A stretch of DNA of 43,988 nucleotides from an uncultured Verrucomicrobiota bacterium (lineage in GTDB: Bacteria; Verrucomicrobiota; Kiritimatiellia; CAIVKH01): assembly GCA_937996795.1 (NCBI GenBank), contig CALKUH010000048.1, forward strand, positions 1 through 43,988. The letters are read 5' to 3'. A program made the position numbers and the translations under genes. The notes beneath the pieces were generated by a model. The model had not been told where the DNA came from and made no database searches. It saw only the letters and a program-made list of their open reading frames with translations. Positions 17,840 through 26,609 of this stretch are shown piece after piece (positions within the stretch are counted from its first letter, which is position 1; every line of letters starts with the position of its first letter).

Positions 17840-18984
17840 TTCGCGTCCTCTGGAAACTGCCGTCGGCCGCAGGGTGGACCGGCGGACTCAACTATTTTTC
17901 CAATCTCGCGCGAGCGCTCAAGACGCTGCCGGACGAGCCCGTGCACCCGGTCCTGTTCGACACGGCACCTGATCGCCCCCCTCCGCTCGATGAATGTCCC
18001 GCGATCTCGCGGCCGCCGACGCCGCCGTCGTGGAGTTGGCGCGGACTTCGCGAGCGGGTGCAACCGGGTTACCTCCATGAACGACACCTGCGCGCGCATG
18101 GCATCGATGTGGCCTCGCATCTCGCGCAGCCGCCGCCCGGCAGCCGCATTCCCTTTGCGGGGTGGATCCCCGATTTCCAGCACCGGCATCTGCCCGGTCT
18201 GTTCACCGGGGAGGAATGCCGCCGCCGGGACGAGCGCCACGCACGGATGGCTGCCGGCGCGCGACTGGTAATCGTGAGCAGCGCGTCGGCCTGCGCGGAC
18301 TTTGCGCGCTTTCACCCGGCATACGCAGCGAAAGCCCGCGTGTTGCGTTTTTCCGTATTCCCACCGCCGGAACCCGATCACGCGGAACGATCGGCGCTCC
18401 TCCAACGACTGGGCATCACGCGTCCGTTCTTCCATCTGCCGAATCAATGGTGGGCGCACAAGAATCACGGCCTGGTCGTGGAAGCGTTGTTGCGATTGCG
18501 CGCGCGCGGCGCCTGCCCGCTGGTCGTCAGCACCGGAGGGGATGCGGAGGGTGCCGGCGCGGAGCATGCCGCGCGTGTGCGGGCGCGGGTGGCGGAGGCC
18601 GGACTTGAGGAGCGGTTCCGATTTCTCGGGTTGCTCGACTATCGCTCGACCTTTGCGCTCATGCGGGAGGCTGCCGCCATCATCAACCCGTCCCGTTTCG
18701 AGGGCTGGAGCACGACGGTGGAGGAGGCCCGAAGCATGGGGAAATCCATCCTGCTGTCCGAATTGCCTGTCCACCGTGAACAGGACCCTCCTCGCGCGAC
18801 CTATTTTTCGCCCGACGACGCGGACGCCCTCGCGTCCTGCATGATGAACATCCTCGAGCAATTCGACCCCAATCGCGAGCAGCGCGCGGCGGAGGCGGCG
18901 CGGGCGGACGTATTGCCGCGCGCCCGCGCCTTCGCACGGGCTTATGCCGCGATTCTGGATGAGGCGCTGCGCATCAGCGCGTGA
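17836..18984 (+). CDS. Glycosyltransferase (GT-B, GT4-like)
   Basis: The 382-residue protein starts at GTG 17836, overlapping the epimerase stop by four bases, with a GGAGGG site upstream. Near the N-terminus a GGLNYFSNLARAL motif forms the usual glycine-rich loop of a GT-B fold. The C-terminal half has an NQWWAHKNHG motif, then the donor-binding pattern PSRFEGWSTTVEEARSMG with its conserved Glu. The acceptor is unknown. Its 3' end overlaps the convergent pseudopilin-like gene by 11 bases, and there is no room for a normal terminator. Confidence 0.85.
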   Translation: MIRVLWKLPSAAGWTGGLNYFSNLARALKTLPDEPVHPVLFDTAPDRPPPLDECPAISRPPTPPSWSWRGLRERVQPGYLHERHLRAHGIDVASHLAQPPPGSRIPFAGWIPDFQHRHLPGLFTGEECRRRDERHARMAAGARLVIVSSASACADFARFHPAYAAKARVLRFSVFPPPEPDHAERSALLQRLGITRPFFHLPNQWWAHKNHGLVVEALLRLRARGACPLVVSTGGDAEGAGAEHAARVRARVAEAGLEERFRFLGLLDYRSTFALMREAAAIINPSRFEGWSTTVEEARSMGKSILLSELPVHREQDPPRATYFSPDDADALASCMMNILEQFDPNREQRAAEAARADVLPRARAFARAYAAILDEALRISA

Positions 18985-19552
18985 CGAGGTCGTCCGCGGT
19001 CCACAGGCGGCGGTCGGGGCCGGCGGAGTGGATTTCCGTGCGCTCGGCTGAAAGCTGGTGGAAGAAGTAGGGGGTGTCCCAGGTGTCCACCAGTTCCCCG
19101 CGCTCGTTGACGCGATGCACGTCGGGGTCGAGGAACTGCACGCCGTGCGGATTGTCGCCGCTGAGTGCGGACGTGATTTCCGCATTGTTGCCGACGGGGT
19201 TTCCTTTGAAACGCAGGCCGTAGTTGCGAATCACCAGCCGCACGGCCTCCATCGCCTGATCGGGTGCCAGGGTGGGCGCGGGCGGTGTCTCGTCCGATGC
19301 GGGCACCGGCGCTCGTGCAGAATGCTGTCCGGCTGCGGCGAGCCGCGATGGGTCGGGGACCGGGGGCGTCTGCGGCGCGCTCGTTGCTTCCTGTGCGGTG
19401 TCGTGGCTCGTTTCCACTGTCGGCGCTGGTGCTGGTGAGGCCTGCGCGGATTCCGGGCGCTCGTGTGGGCGAAGCAACCACAGGCTCGCGGCGGTCAGCG
19501 CGAGCAGGGCGAGAATCAGTTGGATCCGGCGGGACACGTCGCGCGCTCTCAT
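18974..19552 (-). CDS. Membrane-anchored protein of the DUF1800/DUF1501 locus, pseudopilin-like C-terminus
   Basis: A 192-residue protein with one hydrophobic segment (about 9-27), then a proline- and threonine-rich linker (about 28-95) and a compact C-terminal domain of about 90 residues. The latter has GNPVGNNAEIT, DTWDTPYFFH and AGPDRRLWTADDLV motifs. These resemble the calcium-loop end of type II secretion major pseudopilins (D.WG.PY, then SxGPDGxxGTxDD). The gene starts in a 4-base overlap with the DUF1501 gene, so it belongs to that operon. It lacks the pilin prepilin N-terminus, so it is not itself a GspG. Confidence 0.7.
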   Translation of the reverse strand: MRARDVSRRIQLILALLALTAASLWLLRPHERPESAQASPAPAPTVETSHDTAQEATSAPQTPPVPDPSRLAAAGQHSARAPVPASDETPPAPTLAPDQAMEAVRLVIRNYGLRFKGNPVGNNAEITSALSGDNPHGVQFLDPDVHRVNERGELVDTWDTPYFFHQLSAERTEIHSAGPDRRLWTADDLVTR

Positions 19553-20985
19553 CCCATGAAACCGAGGTCGCTGGTTTCGAAGCGGCCGATGTTGGGGAAG
19601 ACGACCGGGATGTCGGTGGGGCTTACGCCGAACCAGCGGGCGAGGGTGGAGGAATACTGGTCCACGGAAATGCGCGGAATCCAGCGGCCGGTGCTGGTGT
19701 CATCCGGGCCGTTCACCGTGAGCGCCGGGAACGTGCCGTAGGTTTTCCGGCCCTGCACGGCGCCGCCCATGATGAGGTGGTGGCTGCCCCAGCCGTGGTC
19801 GCTGCCGCTGCCGTTCGTGGGGAAGGTGCGCCCGAAATCGCTGGCCGTGAACGAGGTGACCCGGTTGCCCAGCGTACCGTCCTCGCCGGGGAACGTGCTG
19901 GCGATTTGTTCGAGCGCGCGCTGGAACGCGAACATGGAACTGCTCAATTCATTGAGCAGGTTGGCATGCGAACCGGTGGTCACATCCAGCAGCGATGTCT
20001 GGTTCGCATGCGTGTCGTAGCCGCCGATGGAGCAGAAGAAGATCTGGCGCTTCATGTTCAACGCCTCGCGTGCCGCGATCACGCGCGCCACCATGCGCAA
20101 CTGCTGGCCGAGCGAAGAGGTCGGGAACGGCGTATTCCACACGGTGGTCGCCGTCGGCGTGATCGCGCTGTTCAGCAGTTCGGAGGCTGCGATGGAATGC
20201 GCGACAACGGTTGAATAGGCCTGTTCCTGCATGTTGGGGTAGCTCAGGCCGAGGATGTCTTTCATCGCCTGCAGGCGCGCCCCGGTCACGCCGGTGAGCG
20301 AAACCGCGCCCGACGTGGAGATGGCGTATTGCGACACGATGTTGCCGACTTCAAACGTATTCGCGCCGGCGAGCGTGACGGACAGGGAAATTTTCGCATC
20401 GGGTTGGATGGAGTTGAGCAGGTCGGCCATGCGCCCGCCCCAGCCGGTGCGCGCGGGCTGGTCGAGGATCGAGGTCTGCCACTGCATGACCTGGTCGGAG
20501 TGGGAGAACAACTGGGGCGGGACGGGGATGCTGCGGTTTTTGTACTGCGCCGCGGTGATGGGATACATCAGCGTGCCGGCATTAAACAGCAGCGCGAGCT
20601 TGCCCTCGCCAAAGAGGGTGCGCAGGCCGCCGCACGAGGGATGGAATCCGTATTCGTGTCCGTCGCTGTTCAGCGGGGCATGGCTTCCGTCCAGCAGCAG
20701 GAGATTGTTGCGCGGAATCGCCAGCGTGGCGCCGCGGATCGCCGCGTAGTTGTCGTATTCGGCCTGGATGCTCGGGACGACTAGGTTGTTCGCATCGTTG
20801 CCGCCCGCGAGGAAGATGCAGACCAGCGCCTTGTAGTCCGCCGGGTTCACGGTTTGCGCCGCGGCATTCATGAAGCGGAGGTCCCGGATCATGTGGGCGC
20901 TGGCCATCGTGCCCAGGGCCGCGCAGGCGGTCTGGCGCAAAAAGTCGCGCCGCGAATACACCCGGGGATCGAATCGTTCCTTCAT
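19549..20985 (-). CDS. DUF1501 family exported protein
   Basis: A 478-residue protein with a twin-arginine-type leader (SRRDFLRQ at about 11-18, then a hydrophobic stretch to about 31). The body has the DUF1501 landmarks: an FLAGGNDANN motif near 53-62, a TMVAH-like SHSDQVMQWQTS stretch, and a DHGWGSHHLIMGG motif (about 391-403). The family is alkaline-phosphatase-like in fold and is almost always encoded next to DUF1800. Catalytic activity has not been settled. The gene starts four bases after the DUF1800 stop, forming an operon with it and the small anchored protein. Confidence 0.92.
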   Translation of the reverse strand: MKERFDPRVYSRRDFLRQTACAALGTMASAHMIRDLRFMNAAAQTVNPADYKALVCIFLAGGNDANNLVVPSIQAEYDNYAAIRGATLAIPRNNLLLLDGSHAPLNSDGHEYGFHPSCGGLRTLFGEGKLALLFNAGTLMYPITAAQYKNRSIPVPPQLFSHSDQVMQWQTSILDQPARTGWGGRMADLLNSIQPDAKISLSVTLAGANTFEVGNIVSQYAISTSGAVSLTGVTGARLQAMKDILGLSYPNMQEQAYSTVVAHSIAASELLNSAITPTATTVWNTPFPTSSLGQQLRMVARVIAAREALNMKRQIFFCSIGGYDTHANQTSLLDVTTGSHANLLNELSSSMFAFQRALEQIASTFPGEDGTLGNRVTSFTASDFGRTFPTNGSGSDHGWGSHHLIMGGAVQGRKTYGTFPALTVNGPDDTSTGRWIPRISVDQYSSTLARWFGVSPTDIPVVFPNIGRFETSDLGFMG

Positions 20986-20989
20986 GGCG

Positions 20990-23900
20990 TTACCTCTGGA
21001 TGGTGAAGTCGGGCGAGACGATGAGTTGGTGCACGGCGCCGCGCACCCGGTCCCGAATCTGGGCCGCGGTGGGGTTCGTGGCGTTGTAGGTGATGCCGGT
21101 GGCGCAGTAGGCCAGGATGATCGAGCGCGCCGCCGGGTGCAGTTGACCCGCCATCAGCCGCGTGTTCATCTCATCCACCAGCGAGGGCAATCCATTGGTG
21201 CTCGCGAAGTTGGTCGACATCCAGGGGCCGAGGTTGAGGGTGATCGCCTCGCTGCCGCTCTTGAAGCTGCTCAGCCCGCTGGTGTTTGTGCTCTGGCTGT
21301 TGATGAGGCCGCCGGCGAGGAAATTGTTCTGGTTTGCCACATTCGAATCGCCGCTCAATTGGAACTCCGGCGTGGTCAGACCCGCCGACGCGAGCAGGCC
21401 CGCGAATTTGTAATCGGGCAGGAAAAAGTTGAACACCGTGGGCGCGTTCAACGGGGTCTGCGCCAGCTCGTTGTCCGTGTTGTTCATTTCCCACGTGTGG
21501 TACTCCAGCGTCACCGTGCCGGCGCGATTCACCGGCGCGGATACGAGCGGATAGGCCCACAGCGAACTTTCCGTCGCGTTGGGCTGATTGGTGGTTTGGA
21601 GCAGGAAGGTCCGGTCATTCAGCACGTCCGTCACCGCATACACGCCATCGGTCGCCGCCCCGCTGGTGAAGTCCATGCGCACCGGCTGGCCCGGCGACAG
21701 GCCGTGATGGGTCGTGGTCACCACCTGGATGCGGTTGCTGGCGGTGCCCGCGCCGAGGACGGTGTAGCCGCCTGCGTGTTTCGGGAAAAAGCAGACTCCG
21801 GCCCGCGTCGCGCTATCCGCGGCGATGACCGTGAACCGGCTCACGCTCGGCACCGTGTCCACCGTGTAAAGGCCGTCGGCGGCGCCGCCCGTGGTGAAGT
21901 GGAGATAAATCGTCTGGCCCGCGGACAGCGCGTGGGAGGAATTGGTCACCGTGATCACGGCGCCCGTCTGGCCATAGGTGCCGATGGCGAGCCCCTGCGC
22001 GTTCACGTTGAGCGTGTTCGTGGCGGTGACCGTTACGTCGTGGCGGCCGGGCGAGGGTAGGGGGGCGCCGGAGTGGAACGTGAGGCGGACGCGATCGCTC
22101 GTGGCCAGCCGGTGCGCGTTGGTCAGCGTGATCGCGATGACCGCGCTGCCCGCCTGGCTGTAGGTCCCGGAGAGCGCCGCGGGGGCCGGGAACGCCCGCG
22201 CGACGGCGGTGGCGCGCAGCAGCGGTTCGCGCTGCTTGCCGAAGGTCGGATGCGTGATGAGCGAGGGGCTGCGCGCCTCGTAGTCGAGCAGGATCGCGCG
22301 GAGCACGGCCTGCATATCCCCGCGCACGCCCGCGCCGTTGTCGTTGAACGCCTGCACCACACGATGGACGTAGTCGCGGCTTGGATGACTGGTCACGAGG
22401 CGCTGGATCAACTGCCGGCAGATGAACGGCCCGACATTCGGGTGCTCGAAAATCACGTCGTGCGCATGTTCCAGTTCCTGCAACCCGTACGCGTCGTACG
22501 CCTCATCCGCGCTGTTGGTCTGGGGTCCGATCGCAGGCGGCAGCACGGCGTTGTCGAGCAGGCGCTTGGCGCCGAGGTCGTGGCGGGTCGGCACCAGCGT
22601 CATTTCGTTGGTCGGATTCGAAGGAGGGAAAAATTGCGTCGGCAAGCGTCCGTTTGCGAGGTTCGTCTGGCCGTAACTCCAGCCGGTGAAGACCGCGGAA
22701 TAGCCGTTCACCTCATTTTGTTCGTAGGTGGGCACGATGTTGCCCGAGGAATCCATGACCAGTGTGCCGTCGGGCCACAGGCGGTAGAGACCGATGGAGA
22801 ACAATTGCAGGATCTCACGCGCGTAGTTTTCGTTCGGATGCGTGCCGGTGATGATGCTGCCCTTCTGGTTGCCCAGCATGTCGAGGTAGCGGCCCATCGC
22901 GGCGGAGAGCGTCACGCGCTCCAGCAGTTCGCGGAAATTGCCGAAGGCGTTTTCCGCCAGCATGTCGTAGTACGTCGCGAGGATGCGTCCGTTGTTGTCG
23001 AGCACGCCCTCCGCCGACACCACGAAGATCTGGCTCAACGCAAAGGCCACGCGCTGGCGCAACTGGTCGGGCGCCGTGACGGCATTCTTCCACCACAGGT
23101 TCCAGAGCTGGTTGTTGGGGTGCAGGTTGTCCGGGTCCGAGCTGGGATTCGCCAGCATCTCGGGCAGGATGCGGGTGACCGGCTGGTTAAACTGATCCTC
23201 GATCCACGCGGAATAGCCCATGCTGCGCACCGATTCGATGCCCTCGGGATCGGCGCCGAACGTGGCCTGCGTGAGGAAGCGAACCGCCGCGTTGCTGCTG
23301 GCATGGTCGTCAGTCCAGACAGGCGGCGCGGGCGGCGGCGCGAAGACGCTGGACCCGATGGCCAGCGTGAAATTGCCGCGAATTTCGCCCTCGGGATAGT
23401 TCACCGTGTGGATGTTGATGAAGGCCTTGCCCTGTTTGATCACCTCCAGCACATCCTCCGCGCTGAGCGTGCCCATCGGCTCGATTTCCCAGGAATAGCT
23501 GCCGTCCGCCGCCGGCTCGAAGTCGTCGATGTCGTAGATGATCTGGCCCGGATGCGTGAGGTAGGGGTCCGAATGCACATGCGCCCCGTTCACGCCGGAG
23601 GTCAGGTTGGTGTAGCTGAAGCGCAGGATCGCGTGCGTCTCGTCCGGATTCAGCATCAGCGTCGCCGTGCCCACGCCGTCGGAAAGCGCCGTGCCCTGCG
23701 CGAGCATCGTCGCGGCGTAGAGCGTGCCGGTGGACGTGTTCAGCGCGGCGGCGATATAGGGCGAGAGCACCTGGCCCGGCGTCACGCCGCCGGGTTGGGC
23801 CGTTGTGTGGTCGGTGACCAGCCCGTTGAACTGGTCGGGGCGCAGCCAGCCCACGGAGACATGGTGGTTCGTGCCCGGACCGGCCTTGTGCAACACCTCG

Positions 23901-25933
23901 ATGTAGTAGCGGCGGCCCTCCTGCAGCGCGAGCCAGCGCGACCGCTGGCCGGCGTGCTGCGTCCACGCGCGGGGCGCCGTCGCGTTGGACGGCGCGACCG
24001 CGCAGCGGCGGATCTTGTTCGCCGGTTCGCCATTGTTGGAAATCCACAACTCCGCCGCGTCAGACGCCGCGAGCCAGAAGTAGTAGTTCCCGCTCACCGG
24101 CGCCGTCAGGTAGCCGCGCAGGCGCTGGCCGTAGTCGCCCTGCGCCATCGCGGGCGCTTCGAGCACGGCGATCGATTCGACGAGGTGCGGCGTGGTGTCG
24201 AGCGGGATATCCTTCACCGACACGCCCGCCACATTCGTCCACACCTCGCGCGAGAGCACCGCGCCGGTGTCCACGACCGTAAGGTCGAGCACTGCCAGCG
24301 CGTGGCCCGCGCTGTTGGATGCGGAGATGGTGATGGGGAACCGGCCCGCCTGCGTCGGGATGCCGCTGATCAGGCGGTTTGACGAGGTGAAGACGAGGCC
24401 GGGCGGCATCGGCCCGGCTTCGAGGATCACCGCGCTGTTGTTGACCGCCACCTGGTTCGAGAACGGATAGCCGAGGATCGCCGTGGCGGAGAGCGCGCTC
24501 ACGAGCGACGGCTCCGCCGCGGGCGCGTCGGCCGGATACAGCCGTTCCTTCGGGATGATCTGCTTCGCCTGGCTCGGGCTGTACCACGAGAGCTTCATCT
24601 CCGCGTTGCCCGTGCTCTGGTAGTACTCCAGCACGATGTCGTAGCGCACGCCGCCCACGAGGTCGACCGGCTGCGACGTGCGGTCCGACGCGCCCTGGTT
24701 CGCCCACGCGTTCACCACAAGCTGGCCGCCGATCCACAGGCGCACGCCGTCGTCCGAGCGCGCGACAAAATAATACGGCTCCGAATATTGCGGCAGCAGC
24801 TGCCCCGTCCAGCGCGCGAGGTAGGTGAGATTGGTGGTGATCGCCGCGTGCGGCAGGTTCGTGTGGCTCCACACGAAATCCACCGTCGGGTCGAGCCGCG
24901 TGCCGACCAGCGTCGCGTTGGTGAAACTCGCGCTGCCGCTGGCGAAGCTGGTGTTCGTGCGGTCGAAGTACTGGCCCGTGAGTCCCGTGCCATCCGCCGT
25001 GGGCGCGGGCACAATCGTCACACCCGCGTGGCCGGGCTGGCCCACGGTGTAGGCCGCATCCGGCGTCACGGTCAGCAACGCGAGGGCGGGCGCAAGCCGG
25101 TTCGTGTTGGCCTTCGGCGTCAGGATGAGCGTCGTGGACAGCACGCCGGGCGGGAAGGGGATCGCGGTGGGCAGCGCCTCGTAGTCCGTGTCCGCGAGCG
25201 CGGTGCCGCTGACGGACACGAGGCCCGTGATCGCGCGGAAGGGGAATCCGCCGCGCACGAGGGTGAAGCTGCCGGGATCATCAGCCGGCTGGCCCGGTTC
25301 CGGCTGAGCGGCAAACAAGTCGCTCGCCACCACGGTGAGCTGGTTCTGCGCGGCGAGCGCGTTGGTGACGTGGGCATAGTCGTCGATCGGCCGCCCCTGC
25401 GCGTCGAAGCGCCCGTTGCTCCACGCATTCGAGCGATCCAGGCCCGCCTGCAATTTTTCCCAATCGCTCAGCGCGCTGCCGTCCGAATACACATCGCGCA
25501 CGGAGACGCGGAAGAGGCGCTGGGTGAAACCGGACAAATCCAGCGTCGCGAGCAGCGCGGCATTGCTGCCCGCGATATTCGTGATCACCAGCCATGCGCC
25601 GTACAGGTCCGACGCCGCCTCCACGGTGTATTCCTTGCCCGCCTGCGCATCCCACACGGTATGCACCGCGCCGGTCTGCGGCGGTTGCAGGGCCACGGAG
25701 GGAAAGGAGAGCGGATCGAACGGATCGGTGCCCGCGACGCTCTCATCGCGATTCGACACGCCGTCGCCATCCGCGTCCGCGGACGCCGGCAGCCCGCTCG
25801 CGCCATAGCGCGCCTCCCAGATGTCGCTCTGCTGGTTGGAATTGAGATCCACCACGGCGTATGCACACGCCGCGCCCATCGCGAGAAACGCGTAGAACCC
25901 CCGAAGCATGGGCTTAAACGAAGCAGTATTCAT
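20990..25933 (-). CDS. Large secreted PA14 / CHRD / DUF1800 protein
   Basis: A 1647-residue exported protein, start ATG 25933 (a longer frame reading has a charged nonsense leader). It has a signal peptide (about 11-26), an EF-hand or TSP3-like calcium stretch DADGDGVSNRDE (53-64), a PA14 domain (about 318-465, with FVARSDDGVRLWI), an Ig-like repeat (about 470-560), a second PA14-like part (about 565-710), a CHRD domain (about 735-860, with HVHSDP and EGEIRGNF motifs) and a C-terminal DUF1800 region (about 885-1647, with RQRVAFALSQIFVVS and NYAREILQLFSIG motifs). PA14 and CHRD modules are linked to carbohydrate or surface binding. The molecular function of DUF1800 is unknown. Its operon partner is DUF1501. 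Confidence 0.92.
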   Translation of the reverse strand: MNTASFKPMLRGFYAFLAMGAACAYAVVDLNSNQQSDIWEARYGASGLPASADADGDGVSNRDESVAGTDPFDPLSFPSVALQPPQTGAVHTVWDAQAGKEYTVEAASDLYGAWLVITNIAGSNAALLATLDLSGFTQRLFRVSVRDVYSDGSALSDWEKLQAGLDRSNAWSNGRFDAQGRPIDDYAHVTNALAAQNQLTVVASDLFAAQPEPGQPADDPGSFTLVRGGFPFRAITGLVSVSGTALADTDYEALPTAIPFPPGVLSTTLILTPKANTNRLAPALALLTVTPDAAYTVGQPGHAGVTIVPAPTADGTGLTGQYFDRTNTSFASGSASFTNATLVGTRLDPTVDFVWSHTNLPHAAITTNLTYLARWTGQLLPQYSEPYYFVARSDDGVRLWIGGQLVVNAWANQGASDRTSQPVDLVGGVRYDIVLEYYQSTGNAEMKLSWYSPSQAKQIIPKERLYPADAPAAEPSLVSALSATAILGYPFSNQVAVNNSAVILEAGPMPPGLVFTSSNRLISGIPTQAGRFPITISASNSAGHALAVLDLTVVDTGAVLSREVWTNVAGVSVKDIPLDTTPHLVESIAVLEAPAMAQGDYGQRLRGYLTAPVSGNYYFWLAASDAAELWISNNGEPANKIRRCAVAPSNATAPRAWTQHAGQRSRWLALQEGRRYYIEVLHKAGPGTNHHVSVGWLRPDQFNGLVTDHTTAQPGGVTPGQVLSPYIAAALNTSTGTLYAATMLAQGTALSDGVGTATLMLNPDETHAILRFSYTNLTSGVNGAHVHSDPYLTHPGQIIYDIDDFEPAADGSYSWEIEPMGTLSAEDVLEVIKQGKAFINIHTVNYPEGEIRGNFTLAIGSSVFAPPPAPPVWTDDHASSNAAVRFLTQATFGADPEGIESVRSMGYSAWIEDQFNQPVTRILPEMLANPSSDPDNLHPNNQLWNLWWKNAVTAPDQLRQRVAFALSQIFVVSAEGVLDNNGRILATYYDMLAENAFGNFRELLERVTLSAAMGRYLDMLGNQKGSIITGTHPNENYAREILQLFSIGLYRLWPDGTLVMDSSGNIVPTYEQNEVNGYSAVFTGWSYGQTNLANGRLPTQFFPPSNPTNEMTLVPTRHDLGAKRLLDNAVLPPAIGPQTNSADEAYDAYGLQELEHAHDVIFEHPNVGPFICRQLIQRLVTSHPSRDYVHRVVQAFNDNGAGVRGDMQAVLRAILLDYEARSPSLITHPTFGKQREPLLRATAVARAFPAPAALSGTYSQAGSAVIAITLTNAHRLATSDRVRLTFHSGAPLPSPGRHDVTVTATNTLNVNAQGLAIGTYGQTGAVITVTNSSHALSAGQTIYLHFTTGGAADGLYTVDTVPSVSRFTVIAADSATRAGVCFFPKHAGGYTVLGAGTASNRIQVVTTTHHGLSPGQPVRMDFTSGAATDGVYAVTDVLNDRTFLLQTTNQPNATESSLWAYPLVSAPVNRAGTVTLEYHTWEMNNTDNELAQTPLNAPTVFNFFLPDYKFAGLLASAGLTTPEFQLSGDSNVANQNNFLAGGLINSQSTNTSGLSSFKSGSEAITLNLGPWMSTNFASTNGLPSLVDEMNTRLMAGQLHPAARSIILAYCATGITYNATNPTAAQIRDRVRGAVHQLIVSPDFTIQR

Positions 25934-25963
25934 GCCGTCCGGGCGCCAGTACCCCGTGTCCGC

Positions 25964-25982
25964 GCGACGCTTGGGGCGTCGC
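25964..25982. other. Hairpin upstream of the DUF1800 gene
   Basis: GCGACGC and GCGTCGC are perfect 7-base arms around a 5-base loop (TTGGG on the plus strand). The hairpin lies about 30 bases before the start of the DUF1800 gene, inside its probable 5' leader. It has no T-run on the minus side, so a simple terminator is unlikely. Confidence 0.4.
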
Positions 25983-26011
25983 CGCCGTTTCAATCCGCGT
26001 CGTGATAAAAA

Positions 26012-26056
26012 TTTACAGACGTTGCACACCGTCTGGAGAACGTTTTACAGACGTTG
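26012..26056. repeat. Direct and inverted CAGACG motif cluster
   Basis: TTTACAGACGTTG occurs at 26012-26024 and 26044-26056, 32 bases apart. Between them lies CGTCTG in the inverse orientation (26030-26035). The cluster sits between the DUF1800 and ybeY genes, in an AT-richer 180-base spacer. A third copy (TTTACAGACGCTG) occurs at 37391-37403. It may be an operator or an interspersed repeat. Confidence 0.5.
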
Positions 26057-26116
26057 GAAATTGCCGCGAAGTTCTCAAACCGCGAGGCGGTTGAGACGCG
26101 GGGATGAGAAAAGGGG

Positions 26117-26587
26117 TCAGGCGCGGATCAGGTTTGCGGCGAGCGGACCGGCGGCGCGGAGCCACGATTTTTCGCGTTTGTGCATGGCGGCGCGCTGCGC
26201 GGCGGTTTTATCCGTCGCCCCCGCGAGGTGATCGATGCCGTGGGCGAGGTACCACGCGAGTTCCATTGACGCGTCGCCGCGCCTGCGTTTCGCCTCCTCG
26301 AGCGCGCGCTGCACGTTGATCACGATTTCGCCTGCAGGCAGGGCCTGGCCCGGCGGGGGTGCGAGCCGGAAGCTGATCACATCCGTCGCGCCTTTGTGCC
26401 GCATAAACTGTTCGTTCAGGGGCGTGATACCCGCGTCGTCCACCAGCGCGATGGAGAACTCGGCGAGCGCGAACCCTTTCCGTTCCTCCGCCGCCCGCGC
26501 CAACAACCACGCGGCCAGCGCGCGGAGGCGTACCGTGTTCACCGCCGCCACGCGGCGCGGCTGCGCAATCAGGATGTGCGTTTTCAT
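26117..26587 (-). CDS. ybeY: Endoribonuclease YbeY (rRNA maturation), variant metal site
   Basis: YbeY is a metal-dependent RNase for 16S rRNA 3' end processing and ribosome quality control. The 156-residue product keeps the family core: an LNEQFMRHKGATDVISF stretch (57-73) and the metal motif with His116 and His120 (HGIDHLAG). The third canonical His of HGxxHLxGYDH is Asp126 here, in GATDKT. Similar substitutions (for example GYKD in Bacteroidetes) are seen in other YbeY proteins, so activity is still likely. It is the last gene of a HIT-phoH-ybeY operon; phoH-ybeY is a widely conserved pair. Confidence 0.88.
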   Translation of the reverse strand: MKTHILIAQPRRVAAVNTVRLRALAAWLLARAAEERKGFALAEFSIALVDDAGITPLNEQFMRHKGATDVISFRLAPPPGQALPAGEIVINVQRALEEAKRRRGDASMELAWYLAHGIDHLAGATDKTAAQRAAMHKREKSWLRAAGPLAANLIRA

Positions 26588-26609
26588 GTCAGGATCTCCG
26601 GAACAGTGG

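Noticed and set aside
22073..24382. A 769-codon open frame antisense to the DUF1800 gene
   Set aside because: The DUF1800 protein is supported by several domains; the antisense frame shows only biased composition.
26012..26056. CAGACG motif cluster as a CRISPR array
   Set aside because: Only two direct copies with a short, non-spacer-like gap and no cas genes in the window.
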